A DNA stretch of 64,000 bases from CAWGCE01 sp964480915. Lineage in GTDB: Bacteria > Planctomycetota > Planctomycetia > Pirellulales > Pirellulaceae. Position 1 is the stretch's first letter. Each line of letters starts with the position of its first letter. The translations under genes were made by a program, and so were the position numbers. Location of the stretch: positions 62,001 through 126,000 of the forward strand of contig CAYZRS010000004.1 in the NCBI GenBank assembly GCA_964480915.1. The letters run 5' to 3'. This document shows, piece after piece, positions 45,385-54,252 of the stretch. Under the pieces are notes generated by a model, which made no database searches, had not been told where the DNA came from, and was given only the letters and a program-made list of their open reading frames with translations.

Positions 45385-47625
45385 TTGACTGCCCTTCGCA
45401 ACGGTTTCCGTGTAATTGCGATCATTGCTGTTTTCACCAATCCGGCCATTTGCCGAGGACAGTCAGTCGCTCGCCAGTGGAACGAAGCGCTGATGGATGC
45501 GATTCGCATCGACTTTCCAGCGCCGACAGTGCATTCCCGCAATCTCTACCACACGTCGGCCGCGATGTACGATGCTTGGGCCGCTTTTGATCCAATCGCC
45601 AGCGGCCATTTTTATCAAGACAAGCACTACGCCGCCGACCAAGTGGCGGCCCGCGATGAAGCGATCAGCTACGCCGCGTACCGGGTCCTTTCCGCAAGGT
45701 ATCAATTGGCAGACAACCCGACCGGGTCTCAAGTTCTGTTTGACAAAGTCATGAACCAGCTCGGATTCGACCCGAGCAATACGACGTTGGTGGGCAATTC
45801 GGCGGCCGCTATTGGCAATCGCATCGCCGATCAAATCCTTACGACCACTTTGGATGACGGTTCGAATGAAGCCAACGGTTACATCGACAACACAAACTAC
45901 GTCCCGTCGAATGCCCCGATGGTCGTTGACTATCCGGGCGTTTTGACACCCGACGCTCCGCCGCTTGGCGCCCCCAACCGTTGGCAACCGCTTTTCCTTG
46001 ATTCGGCAACCACACAGAACGGCCTTGAAGGGGAATCACTCCAGGAATACATCGGACCTCACTGGGGAAACGTCACGACATTCGCACTCGGGAAAAATGG
46101 CGAGGAAGGTCAATTCAGTTGGTCGAGCGTCGACCCAGGCCCGCCACCTCTACTCGATGGCATCGGAGATGCCGAGTACCGCAGCGATACGCGACTGGTC
46201 ATTCGCTATAGCAACTCGCTCGACCCCACCCAAGGTCCTGGAAGTACGATGATGAATTTGTCGCCAAGCGTCGCCGGCAATCGACCGCTGGGCACGCATG
46301 ATGACAATGGATATGCCGTGAATCCAGTGACCGGTGCCCCGTATGAAGACAACATGGTGCGGACGGCCGACTATGGCAGGATCCTAGCCGAGTTTTGGGC
46401 AGACGGACCGAATTCGGAAACACCTCCCGGGCACTGGAACGTGTTGGCCAATGAAATCTCTGAACACCCTTTGCTTGCCAAGCGAGTCGGCGGCGTTGGC
46501 GAGGTCGTTGGGGATCTCGAATGGGACGTCAAACTTTACTTGGCGCTTAATGGTGCTCATCACGACGCGGCGGTAGCGGCCTGGGGAACAAAACGTGAGT
46601 ACGATTACGTCCGCCCCATCACGAAAATTCGCTACCAAGGCTCCTTAGGTCAAGCTTCCGATCCAAACCTCGCTTCCTACCATCCCGACGGACTACTCTT
46701 AGAAACCGATTTGGTCGAGATCATCACAACGGAATCGATCGCGGTCGGCGGTCGGCACCACAACGCGCTGCTCAACGCCAACCTCGATTCTGACGGAAAT
46801 GTCGTGTCGCATTTTACGCCTGCGGAAATGGTCGGGAAAATTGTCATCAACGCCTGGAATCACGAACCGGCAGACCCGGAAACGGAATTGAGCGGCATCG
46901 ACTGGATTTTGGCCGAGAATTGGGTGCCTTACCAAGACGACAACTTTGTGACACCCGCTTTCGCCGCCTACGTTTCGGGACACAGTACTTTTAGTCGGGC
47001 GGCCGCGGAAGTTTTGGCTCAGTTCACCGGAAGTGAATATTTCCCAGGCGGTTTGGGCGAGCAGACGTTTGAAGTCGATTGGTTGGAATTCGAACAAGGT
47101 CCGTCATCAGAAATAACGCTGCAGTGGGCGACGTATTTTGACGCTGCAGATGAAGCGGGCATTTCACGTTTGTGGGGCGGAATCCACGTCCCGGCCGATG
47201 ATTTTGCCGGCCGCGTCATGGGGTCGACCATCGGCAAGACGGCCACCGAGTCAGCATTAGACTTATTCATTAGTTCAGCGCTCAGCTGGCACAATCAGGT
47301 GAAGTCAACCGACACAGATTTTGACAATGTCGTTTCGCCCATTGATGCGCTGTTGGTCATCAACGAATTGACCGCCCATGAATTTAGCAACGCCGACACC
47401 GGCCTGTTGGACGAGATTTCTGGAATTCCGCCGGGTGGGTTTCTCGACGTGAATGACGACGGAATCATCTCTCCGACCGACGCCATCATCGTGATCAATG
47501 AGCTGAATGGAATCAACGCACCGGCAGGCGCACTCGTACAGCCCGTACCAGAACCAGCCAATCTCGCGTGGCTCTTCTTTTTGGCCACGATCGGGATCGG
47601 GTCAAGCATTCGATCGAAGCATTGA
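45385..47625 (+). CDS. Secreted vanadium-haloperoxidase/PAP2-type protein with a different dockerin-like tail (copy 2)
   Basis: A 746-residue paralogue of the protein at 37106-39460, colinear and highly similar through the enzymatic part (both have QSVARQWNE right after the signal peptide). I use the TTG at 45385: GGGAGA lies 6 bases upstream and a signal peptide follows directly (FRVIAIIAVFTNPAI). The longer frame from 45109 would start inside the terminator. The active-site motifs are complete: KREYDYVRP, VSGHSTFSRAAAE and SRLWGGIH. The tail differs from copy 1. It carries dockerin-like loops of the type DVNDDGIISPTDAIIVINEL instead of the WN..KF type. It then ends with a PEP-CTERM-like segment (PVPEPAN, hydrophobic helix, short basic end). 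It is convergent with the FHA-EAL gene 15 bp away. Confidence 0.82.
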   Translation: MTALRNGFRVIAIIAVFTNPAICRGQSVARQWNEALMDAIRIDFPAPTVHSRNLYHTSAAMYDAWAAFDPIASGHFYQDKHYAADQVAARDEAISYAAYRVLSARYQLADNPTGSQVLFDKVMNQLGFDPSNTTLVGNSAAAIGNRIADQILTTTLDDGSNEANGYIDNTNYVPSNAPMVVDYPGVLTPDAPPLGAPNRWQPLFLDSATTQNGLEGESLQEYIGPHWGNVTTFALGKNGEEGQFSWSSVDPGPPPLLDGIGDAEYRSDTRLVIRYSNSLDPTQGPGSTMMNLSPSVAGNRPLGTHDDNGYAVNPVTGAPYEDNMVRTADYGRILAEFWADGPNSETPPGHWNVLANEISEHPLLAKRVGGVGEVVGDLEWDVKLYLALNGAHHDAAVAAWGTKREYDYVRPITKIRYQGSLGQASDPNLASYHPDGLLLETDLVEIITTESIAVGGRHHNALLNANLDSDGNVVSHFTPAEMVGKIVINAWNHEPADPETELSGIDWILAENWVPYQDDNFVTPAFAAYVSGHSTFSRAAAEVLAQFTGSEYFPGGLGEQTFEVDWLEFEQGPSSEITLQWATYFDAADEAGISRLWGGIHVPADDFAGRVMGSTIGKTATESALDLFISSALSWHNQVKSTDTDFDNVVSPIDALLVINELTAHEFSNADTGLLDEISGIPPGGFLDVNDDGIISPTDAIIVINELNGINAPAGALVQPVPEPANLAWLFFLATIGIGSSIRSKH

Positions 47626-47640
47626 TGCGCGAGCGAAAGA

Positions 47641-48750
47641 CTATTTCTTGACGAACGTGTCGACAACCGACGGTCGACCATAAAGGAAACCCTGCCCCAG
47701 GCAGAAACCCATTTGCACGAGCGTTTCGTGCTCTTCCTTTGTCTCGACACATTCGGCTAGCGATTTGATCCCCAGCTTCTCTACCATTTGCACGAGCGTG
47801 GCGACAACTTCTTGTCGGCTGGGTGATGCACGATCGATTCCCTGGATCAGTTGCTTGTCAAACTTCAAGAAATCAGGCCTTACTTCGCTCAACTCAACCA
47901 AGCGAGCCTGCCCAGCACCGAAGTCGTCAAAAGCGACACCAATGTTGAGATCGATCAGCCCATCGCGAAGCTCGCGGATCATTTCTGGGTTCGTAACCGC
48001 CGCCTCGTGGATTTCTAAAGTAATGCGGTGATCAGGAACGCTCTTGCGAACTTCCGTGAGCGATTCAAACAGCCCAGGTTGACTTAGCTCAGTCGGATGC
48101 GTGTTGACGAAAATATTGCTTTCCAAAGGTAGCGCCCGAGCTGCTTCCAGCCCACTCTTCCGAAGGATTCGACTTAACTCAGATTCGAGATTGAATTGAG
48201 CTGCCGTCGAGAACATTTCGGCCGGCGTTGATAATCCGAACAGGCGGCTGCGGCCAAGCACTTCATAGCCAAAGTCGCCATATTCTTCGCCCATCAAAAT
48301 GATCGGTTGAAAGAAGGGAACGACCGCCGCTTCGCTGATCAGTCTTTCGAACTGCATCATCGAGAGAGCGCGGCCCCCGGCATCGGCCTGGATCGTTCCA
48401 GACTCGACCGTGGCATCGGACTCTTGGCCAACTCGCATCACGACGGTCGCGAACTGAACGATATCTCCATCTTTCAATTCGACCGGCTCTGCTTCGAGGC
48501 GTTGACCGTTGACATAAGTACCGTTCGTGCTGCCTAAATCTCGCACAAACAGAACTTGGTCTTCAACAAACACTTCTGCGTGATTGCTAGAAACGCAATC
48601 GCAGGGCAGTGTCAAATCGGCATCACCTTTACGACCAACCCGAAACGGGAAGCTCGTAATGCTGGTCCTTCTTACTGGACCTTCGCCATCTGGCTGTCCC
48701 GAGAAGAACCAAACAAAGGGCTCAAGGCATAGATTATCTAAACTGTCCAC
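47641..48750 (-). CDS. FHA domain plus EAL domain protein (probable c-di-GMP phosphodiesterase)
   Basis: From the GTG at 48750 this is 369 residues. A longer frame from 48825 would cover two leader hairpins, so I prefer the shorter one; the start is not certain. The N-terminal FHA domain (about 25-100) keeps the phosphothreonine-binding residues: RVGRKGD, SSNHAEV and STNGTYVNG. The EAL domain (about 125-369) reads EVL instead of EAL but keeps the glutamate. It also has FVNTHP, LEIHE, AFDDFGAG, KFDKQLI, AECVET and GQGFLYG, so hydrolysis of c-di-GMP to pGpG is likely. It is cytosolic and divergent from the AAA/kinase-tubulin genes. An FHA reader next to a Ser/Thr kinase suggests recruitment by phosphorylation. 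Confidence 0.87.
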   Translation of the reverse strand: MDSLDNLCLEPFVWFFSGQPDGEGPVRRTSITSFPFRVGRKGDADLTLPCDCVSSNHAEVFVEDQVLFVRDLGSTNGTYVNGQRLEAEPVELKDGDIVQFATVVMRVGQESDATVESGTIQADAGGRALSMMQFERLISEAAVVPFFQPIILMGEEYGDFGYEVLGRSRLFGLSTPAEMFSTAAQFNLESELSRILRKSGLEAARALPLESNIFVNTHPTELSQPGLFESLTEVRKSVPDHRITLEIHEAAVTNPEMIRELRDGLIDLNIGVAFDDFGAGQARLVELSEVRPDFLKFDKQLIQGIDRASPSRQEVVATLVQMVEKLGIKSLAECVETKEEHETLVQMGFCLGQGFLYGRPSVVDTFVKK

Positions 48751-49076
48751 GCGAAACTCGATTTTCTCTTTGAACTCTATTCTTGCGAATAGAGGTTTCC
48801 TCCCCCTTATCGTGTGACACCACACGATCCGCCTAGGAACAGCGGGTCTTCCTAACGATAGGTTACAAAAAACATCGTCCGTGAAGAGTGGTGAGTTTTT
48901 TTGAAAAAGCGATCAAAGCGACGGACCGTCTGACTGCGAAAAGATCGTTTCAACCCTCACGACGGGAACATTCAAAACAGTCGGCGAAGTCTTAACGAGT
49001 CAACTTGAACGGTCCGACGTTGAATAGATAGCTCGAATTCCCTTACCGCTGCGCAATCCTCCAATCGACCTGGCCC
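48751..49076. other. Divergent intergenic region with leader hairpins
   Basis: These 326 bases separate the FHA-EAL gene (minus) from the AAA ATPase gene (plus) and should hold both promoters. The FHA-EAL side contains two hairpins at 48775-48828, described separately. The rest is A/T-richer, with short homopolymer runs (AAAAAA near 48868, TTTTTTT near 48897), but I see no clear promoter or second palindrome. No good ribosome site precedes the ATG at 49077. Confidence 0.5.
48775..48828 (-). promoter_or_regulatory. Two 8-bp hairpins flanking a purine-rich ribosome-site-like segment
   Basis: Read on the minus strand, the first hairpin is ATCGTGTG-GTGT-CACACGAT (48828-48809). Then comes AAGGGGGAGGAAAC (48808-48795), and then CTCTATTC-GCAA-GAATAGAG (48794-48775). 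Both stems are perfect 8-bp helices with 4-base loops; the second has a GCAA (GNRA-type) loop. They lie in the 5' leader of the FHA-EAL gene if translation starts at 48750. The GGGGGAGG between them resembles a ribosome site but lacks a good start codon at normal distance. A regulatory leader is a reasonable guess. Confidence 0.45.
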
Positions 49077-50708
49077 ATGAACCACTCCGAAGAACCAAGA
49101 CGTGGCGAAGAGCTTTTGGCAGCTATTTTGTCCGAAGAGAGCTTCCGCCCCTTCGAACCGAGCGAGCTGCGGGACACTGGCTTACCAGAATCTTTGATCG
49201 AATCGCTCATCGTCAAGAGGTTGGCCTTGGTCGGGATGGCCACCGGTCGAAAACTGTCGGAGTTTATTTGCCTGCCATTCCACGTCGTGGGACAAGTGCT
49301 ACATACGCTTCGTGAACGCCGGACCGTTGTTCACAAGGGTTCAGCGCCGCTCAACGATTACACCTATGCATTGACGGAACAGGGACGCGACCGTGCCACC
49401 GTTTTTTCAGAAGCCTGCAGCTACGTCGGCCCGGCTCCCGTCCCGCTACTCGACTATGTCCTTTCGGCAGAGGCTCAGACCATTCGCGCCGAATCGCCGC
49501 GACGTCAGCAGCTGCAACAAGCGTTCAGTGACATTACGGTCGACGCGACGCTGTTTGAAAGCTTGGGGCCCGCCATTAACTCGGGTGCTGGCCTATTCCT
49601 TTATGGAGAACCGGGAAACGGGAAATCGACGCTCGCCAAACGCATCACCATGTGTTTTGGTCAGCAGATCTGGATCCCTTCGGCCATCTATGAAGATGGC
49701 CAAATCATTAAGCTATTCGATGCCGCCTTTCACAAGTTAGCTTCTGAAAGCGAACAATCCATCATCAAGTCGGCCTCCTATGATCGCCGTTGGCTAAAAA
49801 TCCAACGACCAACCGTCGTTGTCGGTGGTGAACTTACGATGGATGCGTTGGAAATCCGACATGACCCGCATAGCAAAGTGAGCGAGGCGCCCTTGCAGAT
49901 GAAAAGCAACTGCGGCTGCTTGCTGGTGGACGATTTCGGTCGCCAGCGCATCGATCCGACAGAGCTGCTTAATCGATGGATCATTCCGCTCGAAGCGAGA
50001 ATCGACTTCCTGACGCTCTCCACAGGTAAGAAGATTCAGGTCCCCTTTGAACAATTGATCATCTTTTCGACGAATTTAGAACCGAACGACCTGGCCGACG
50101 AAGCTTTTCTGCGACGCATTCCCTACAAAGTCGAAATTGGAAATCCGAGCGCCGACGAATTCCATCGCTTGTTCGAATTGTGTGCTCCTGGATTCGACTG
50201 TGAGTATGTGCCTGGCGCCGTGGAGTACTTGCTGAAGAACCACTATCAACAAGCGAATCGACCCTTGAGGCGATGTCACCCGCGCGATCTGCTCAGTCAA
50301 ATCAGAAACTACTGTGTCTACAACGACTTGCCAATCGAGATGCGAGATGAGTACTTTGACAAGGTCGTGCAAAGCTACTTCACGATGATTCAAAAACCGG
50401 CTGCCAGGGCGGCTAGTCAGCCCACAAATCCGCATCAAAAGAAGAGGCCGCCGGCAGCCAATCCACCAGCGCGAAAACCGGCTGCCCCCGCGAAACGCCC
50501 TCCACACAAATCGGCGCCGGTGGCGACCCAACGTTCGGGCCCGATTGCCGTTGGCTCTGGAGCGAACCCCAATCCCCGCAAATCGGCGCCCGTCGCGACG
50601 CAACGTTCCGGGCCGCTTGCCGTGAGCCGTGGTGCAAATCCGAAACCGTCAGCCCCCTTGGCAGCTCCGCCAAGCAAACCGGCAATTCCCCGGCAAACGC
50701 CCAAGTAG
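49077..50708 (+). CDS. AAA-type ATPase with N-terminal winged helix and Pro/Ala-rich basic tail
   Basis: A 543-residue cytosolic protein. Residues about 20-115 look like a winged-helix domain. The AAA core (about 150-430) has Walker A at 177-185 (GEPGNGKST), Walker B LLVDDFG, and a sensor-like segment IIFSTNLEP. An arginine-rich region with RRIPYK follows. The last 95 residues are low-complexity Pro/Ala/Lys with a tandem repeat (KSAPVATQRSGP occurs twice), probably disordered and able to bind partners or nucleic acid. I do not recognise a named function. The kinase-tubulin gene lies 210 bp downstream on the same strand, so the ATPase could remodel or regulate that protein. Confidence 0.75.
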   Translation: MNHSEEPRRGEELLAAILSEESFRPFEPSELRDTGLPESLIESLIVKRLALVGMATGRKLSEFICLPFHVVGQVLHTLRERRTVVHKGSAPLNDYTYALTEQGRDRATVFSEACSYVGPAPVPLLDYVLSAEAQTIRAESPRRQQLQQAFSDITVDATLFESLGPAINSGAGLFLYGEPGNGKSTLAKRITMCFGQQIWIPSAIYEDGQIIKLFDAAFHKLASESEQSIIKSASYDRRWLKIQRPTVVVGGELTMDALEIRHDPHSKVSEAPLQMKSNCGCLLVDDFGRQRIDPTELLNRWIIPLEARIDFLTLSTGKKIQVPFEQLIIFSTNLEPNDLADEAFLRRIPYKVEIGNPSADEFHRLFELCAPGFDCEYVPGAVEYLLKNHYQQANRPLRRCHPRDLLSQIRNYCVYNDLPIEMRDEYFDKVVQSYFTMIQKPAARAASQPTNPHQKKRPPAANPPARKPAAPAKRPPHKSAPVATQRSGPIAVGSGANPNPRKSAPVATQRSGPLAVSRGANPKPSAPLAAPPSKPAIPRQTPK

Positions 50709-50918
50709 CGATTCAGCAGATTGTGACGACTACTTGCAGCATCGGCCCTCACCCGGCCCGTCTCGGTATCGGTTAGTCCGATAATTCGGGAACTTCTAAC
50801 CCGTGAGATTTCTGACGGCAAAGACAAGTGCGCAGTTTTTGAAAGCTAGACTTCACAGATATCGGATGCTCCTTGCGCCGACCTATCAGCATACATATAG
50901 AGACTCTGGAGTTTTCCC

Positions 50919-53900
50919 GTGGCAACTGAACGTCTTGATACATCGAAACCCCTTCTCGGGTACATGCTTAAGGAACGCATCGGCGCTGGCGGTTACGGCG
51001 AAGTATGGTCGGCAGAAGCACCAGGAGGCATCGCGAAAGCGGTGAAGCTGGTTTATGGCTACCACGATGAGAACAGAGCTCAAGGCGAATTGAAGGCGTT
51101 AAATCGAGTTCGCGAACTTCGCCACCCGTTCCTCTTGTCGTTGGAACGTATCGAAGTTGTCGACGGTCAGTTGATCGTCGTGACGGAGCTTGCCGACAAG
51201 AGCCTGAAAGATCACTACGATGAGTGCGTCGATGATGGCCAAGCGGGCATTCCACGCGATGAACTTTTGAAGTACATCGGCGAGGCGGCAGAGGCACTCG
51301 ACTACATCAGCAACGAGCATCAGCTACAGCACTTAGACGTCAAACCGGAGAACCTACTGATGGTGAGTGGCCATATCAAAGTGGCCGACTTCGGACTCGT
51401 CAAAGAATTGCAAGATACGAATCAGTCGCTGATGACGGGACTCACACCGATCTACGCACCTCCAGAGTTGTTTGACGGTCGTCCTAGCCGGACCAGCGAT
51501 CAATACAGCCTGGCGATTGTCTATCAGGAAATGCTGACGGGGACGCGTCCGTTTAGTGGCAGCACCGCCGCTCAACTAGCATCACAGCACATGAACGCCC
51601 GGCCACGACTTTCGTCGTTGCCGCGTGGCGACCAAGCCGTGATTTTGCGGGCGCTTTCCAAAGACCAGGATCTGCGCTTTGAAAACTGCGCCGAAATGGT
51701 GGCCGCGTTAACAAAACGCAAAGCCAACCAAGCTAGAAAGCGCAAACCGACAACGCGTGTCACTTCGAGCAACACGTCTGTACTGGGTGACAGTACGCTC
51801 GAACGCTACATCACCGCGGCCGAAGTAAAGCAACTAGAACCGATCGCCGTCGAACGGTCAGAAGCGTCGGTTGTCCCGACGCTGTTTATCGGTGTCGGTC
51901 AAACCGGTACCAACGTCATCAAATCATTAAGGCAGAAATTAAGAGAACAAATTGGCCTGGACGACGACTACCCGGCCTTCAGTTTCCTCTGCCTGGATAC
52001 GGATGAGCGCGATTTGATGGCATCGTGCACCACGAGTGGCGGACCATTGAAAGTTTCCGATACCCTGCCCATCCCGCTTCGCAAGCCAGAAGAGTATCGT
52101 GATCAGGGTTCGCTGCATCATTCTTGGTTGAGCCGACGTTGGATCTACAACGTTCCTCGCAGCCTTCGAACCGAGGGCATCCGGCCATTAGGGCGACTGG
52201 CATTCGCTGATCACCACGAGAAAATCTTTCAACAACTTCACGAACGATTGGAAGAAATCACCAAACCAGAATTGTTGGCCCAAACAGCGGAAACACTTGC
52301 CCTGGATCCTGTCGGTTCGAGAGCTCGCGCTTTCGTTATTGGTTCCATCGCCGGTGGCGTCGGCAGCGGCATGATTCTCGATCTGGCCTACGCGGTACGG
52401 ACCGTCCTCTTGGAACAGGGCATTCCGGATGAAGACGTTATCGGCATCCTGATGCATTCAACCGGCCGCTCGGCAACAGAACGAGACCTGACGGTCGCCA
52501 ACACCTGTGCCTTCCTGAGCGAGATGAATCACTTTTCGAGCATGGCCGGCTATCCGGGCGACGAAACGTGCAATCTACCGCCGTTCGAAGAAGACAGTGA
52601 ACCATTCTCTTCCAGCTACGTTGTCCATTTGGGTGACGACCTGAATCAGCGGGAATACGACAACTCCATTGATGAAATATCCGAGTATCTGTACCTGAAT
52701 GCGGCCTCGCCCTGCGGCAGTTATTTCGATGAATGCCGACGAGACAATAGTGCTACAAATCGCCTACGCACTTTTAGCGTCCGTACGGCAACGTTTTCAG
52801 ATGGTCACACCGGCGTATCAGGCACCGACCTGTCCCGCTTGGCTTTGCAGTCTTGGACCGCTGAGTACGAACCCGACCATAAGTATCCCAAGAGATCGGA
52901 AACAGCGCAAACGCTCTTAACCGAGCAACAGCTCACGATCAGCGGTCTGACGTCACGAGCCAACGTCATGATCGAGTCACGATTGCAGACTCGCCCCGAC
53001 GAATACTTGGCCAACATCGTCCGCGAAGCAATGCAACAGACTCAAAATTGCGAAACCGAAACACCGGGTCAAAACCTAATGCAAAACGTTTCGCAATTGA
53101 TCGCTCATGTATTCCAATGTTTCCCCTATGACGAATCGGAAAACCTCTGTTCCAATTCGCCAACTTGGGCTGCCGACGCCATCCGGGTTTTCGCAAAGAA
53201 AAGCTGCCAGCCATTGTTGGAAGCGCTCGAACAACACATGAACGAACCGGGCGTTCGCTTTGCGGGCGCAAACACACTGCGATACTGCCTCGTTGAACAA
53301 CTGCGGATCACCGCTGCAGAGCTGCATGACGCGCGGCAGAAGAACTTGCAGAAACTCATGGCCGCCGAAAAGGTGCTTTGCGGAGGTCAGGAAGAACCGA
53401 TTCTAGACGCTCGCGGTCTGGCCAACGTCGTTAGCGAATACGCTCAGCGGCGACTGGCGGAAATGATTCTGTTCGCAAGTGAACAGCTCGCACTCACGAC
53501 CATCAACCTGCTGGACGAGAAGGGTCGAGACATGGAGTCCTACTCCAACTCACTCGCGTCCTGCCTCAAGCAATTTGAAGATGCCGTGCCGATTTCCGAC
53601 GTCTCTGTCATGGATCCCGAGCACATCGAAGAGTTACTTACGCAAATCGATCGTCAGCTCGACGCTCAACTTTACATTCAGTACGACGGCTTGCTACCTT
53701 TCTTAGAAGTCATGAACGAATCGCGTCGCAACGAAATGCTGAACATGCTACACAATGCGGCTTGCCGAGCTTCACGTCATATTCGTCGTACAGCCGACCT
53801 GGAAACGGCGCTATCGAAATCGGGTATCGTCGGTGAAGCGGCTGCCGATTGGATCGAAAAACATATGGGTGGCGCCGCACCTGCACTTTCATCTTGCGGT

Positions 53901-54167
53901 GGTGCGAGCCGCCTCCTGCTGGCCGTTCCTGACCGCTCGCAGCCGAATCAAATCGGTGAGTGGGTCCAAGATCGACTTGGCGAACCGCCTACGATCGTGC
54001 CGGCAACAAGTGGCAATCTTGTCTTGTGTCACGAAATCGAAAACGTACCGCTCGGAAATATGGTGTATCAGTTCTTCTGCCAACACCCGGAATCGATCGA
54101 GTATGTTTCACGAATCCACACACGTGTCGATGTCGATTGGTCGCCACTGTCGCCCAATGCGACCTGA
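50919..54167 (+). CDS. Ser/Thr protein kinase fused to a tubulin-like GTPase domain
   Basis: A 1,082-residue protein without transmembrane helices. The GTG start has GGAG 7 bases upstream. The kinase domain (about 15-265) has glycine loop GAGGYGEV (22-29), Lys43, catalytic HLDVKPENL (Asp140) and DFG (157-159). It has HLD in place of HRD, so it is a non-RD kinase. After a basic linker (about 268-318), the rest matches the tubulin-like family usually listed as Tubulin_2. It shows LFIGVGQTGTNV (about 323) and the tubulin/FtsZ signature region GSIAGGVGSGM (about 475), followed by long helical segments. Both nucleotide sites look functional. Possible roles are phosphorylation-controlled polymer assembly or a GTP-dependent scaffold. 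The neighbouring AAA ATPase and the divergent FHA-EAL protein are likely partners. Confidence 0.85.
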   Translation: MATERLDTSKPLLGYMLKERIGAGGYGEVWSAEAPGGIAKAVKLVYGYHDENRAQGELKALNRVRELRHPFLLSLERIEVVDGQLIVVTELADKSLKDHYDECVDDGQAGIPRDELLKYIGEAAEALDYISNEHQLQHLDVKPENLLMVSGHIKVADFGLVKELQDTNQSLMTGLTPIYAPPELFDGRPSRTSDQYSLAIVYQEMLTGTRPFSGSTAAQLASQHMNARPRLSSLPRGDQAVILRALSKDQDLRFENCAEMVAALTKRKANQARKRKPTTRVTSSNTSVLGDSTLERYITAAEVKQLEPIAVERSEASVVPTLFIGVGQTGTNVIKSLRQKLREQIGLDDDYPAFSFLCLDTDERDLMASCTTSGGPLKVSDTLPIPLRKPEEYRDQGSLHHSWLSRRWIYNVPRSLRTEGIRPLGRLAFADHHEKIFQQLHERLEEITKPELLAQTAETLALDPVGSRARAFVIGSIAGGVGSGMILDLAYAVRTVLLEQGIPDEDVIGILMHSTGRSATERDLTVANTCAFLSEMNHFSSMAGYPGDETCNLPPFEEDSEPFSSSYVVHLGDDLNQREYDNSIDEISEYLYLNAASPCGSYFDECRRDNSATNRLRTFSVRTATFSDGHTGVSGTDLSRLALQSWTAEYEPDHKYPKRSETAQTLLTEQQLTISGLTSRANVMIESRLQTRPDEYLANIVREAMQQTQNCETETPGQNLMQNVSQLIAHVFQCFPYDESENLCSNSPTWAADAIRVFAKKSCQPLLEALEQHMNEPGVRFAGANTLRYCLVEQLRITAAELHDARQKNLQKLMAAEKVLCGGQEEPILDARGLANVVSEYAQRRLAEMILFASEQLALTTINLLDEKGRDMESYSNSLASCLKQFEDAVPISDVSVMDPEHIEELLTQIDRQLDAQLYIQYDGLLPFLEVMNESRRNEMLNMLHNAACRASRHIRRTADLETALSKSGIVGEAAADWIEKHMGGAAPALSSCGGASRLLLAVPDRSQPNQIGEWVQDRLGEPPTIVPATSGNLVLCHEIENVPLGNMVYQFFCQHPESIEYVSRIHTRVDVDWSPLSPNAT

Positions 54168-54252
54168 GCATGCCCCAAACTGGCCACACGCGAAAGCCAC
54201 ACCGGCCGCGGAACTGGATCGGTAAGGCGGCTCGCCTAAGGCCGGCTCTGAA

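Noticed and set aside
37106..47625. A halogenated natural-product gene cluster around the haloperoxidase-type genes
   Set aside because: No polyketide, peptide or terpene synthase is present. Both enzymes are exported with surface-sorting tails, which does not fit a biosynthetic cluster.
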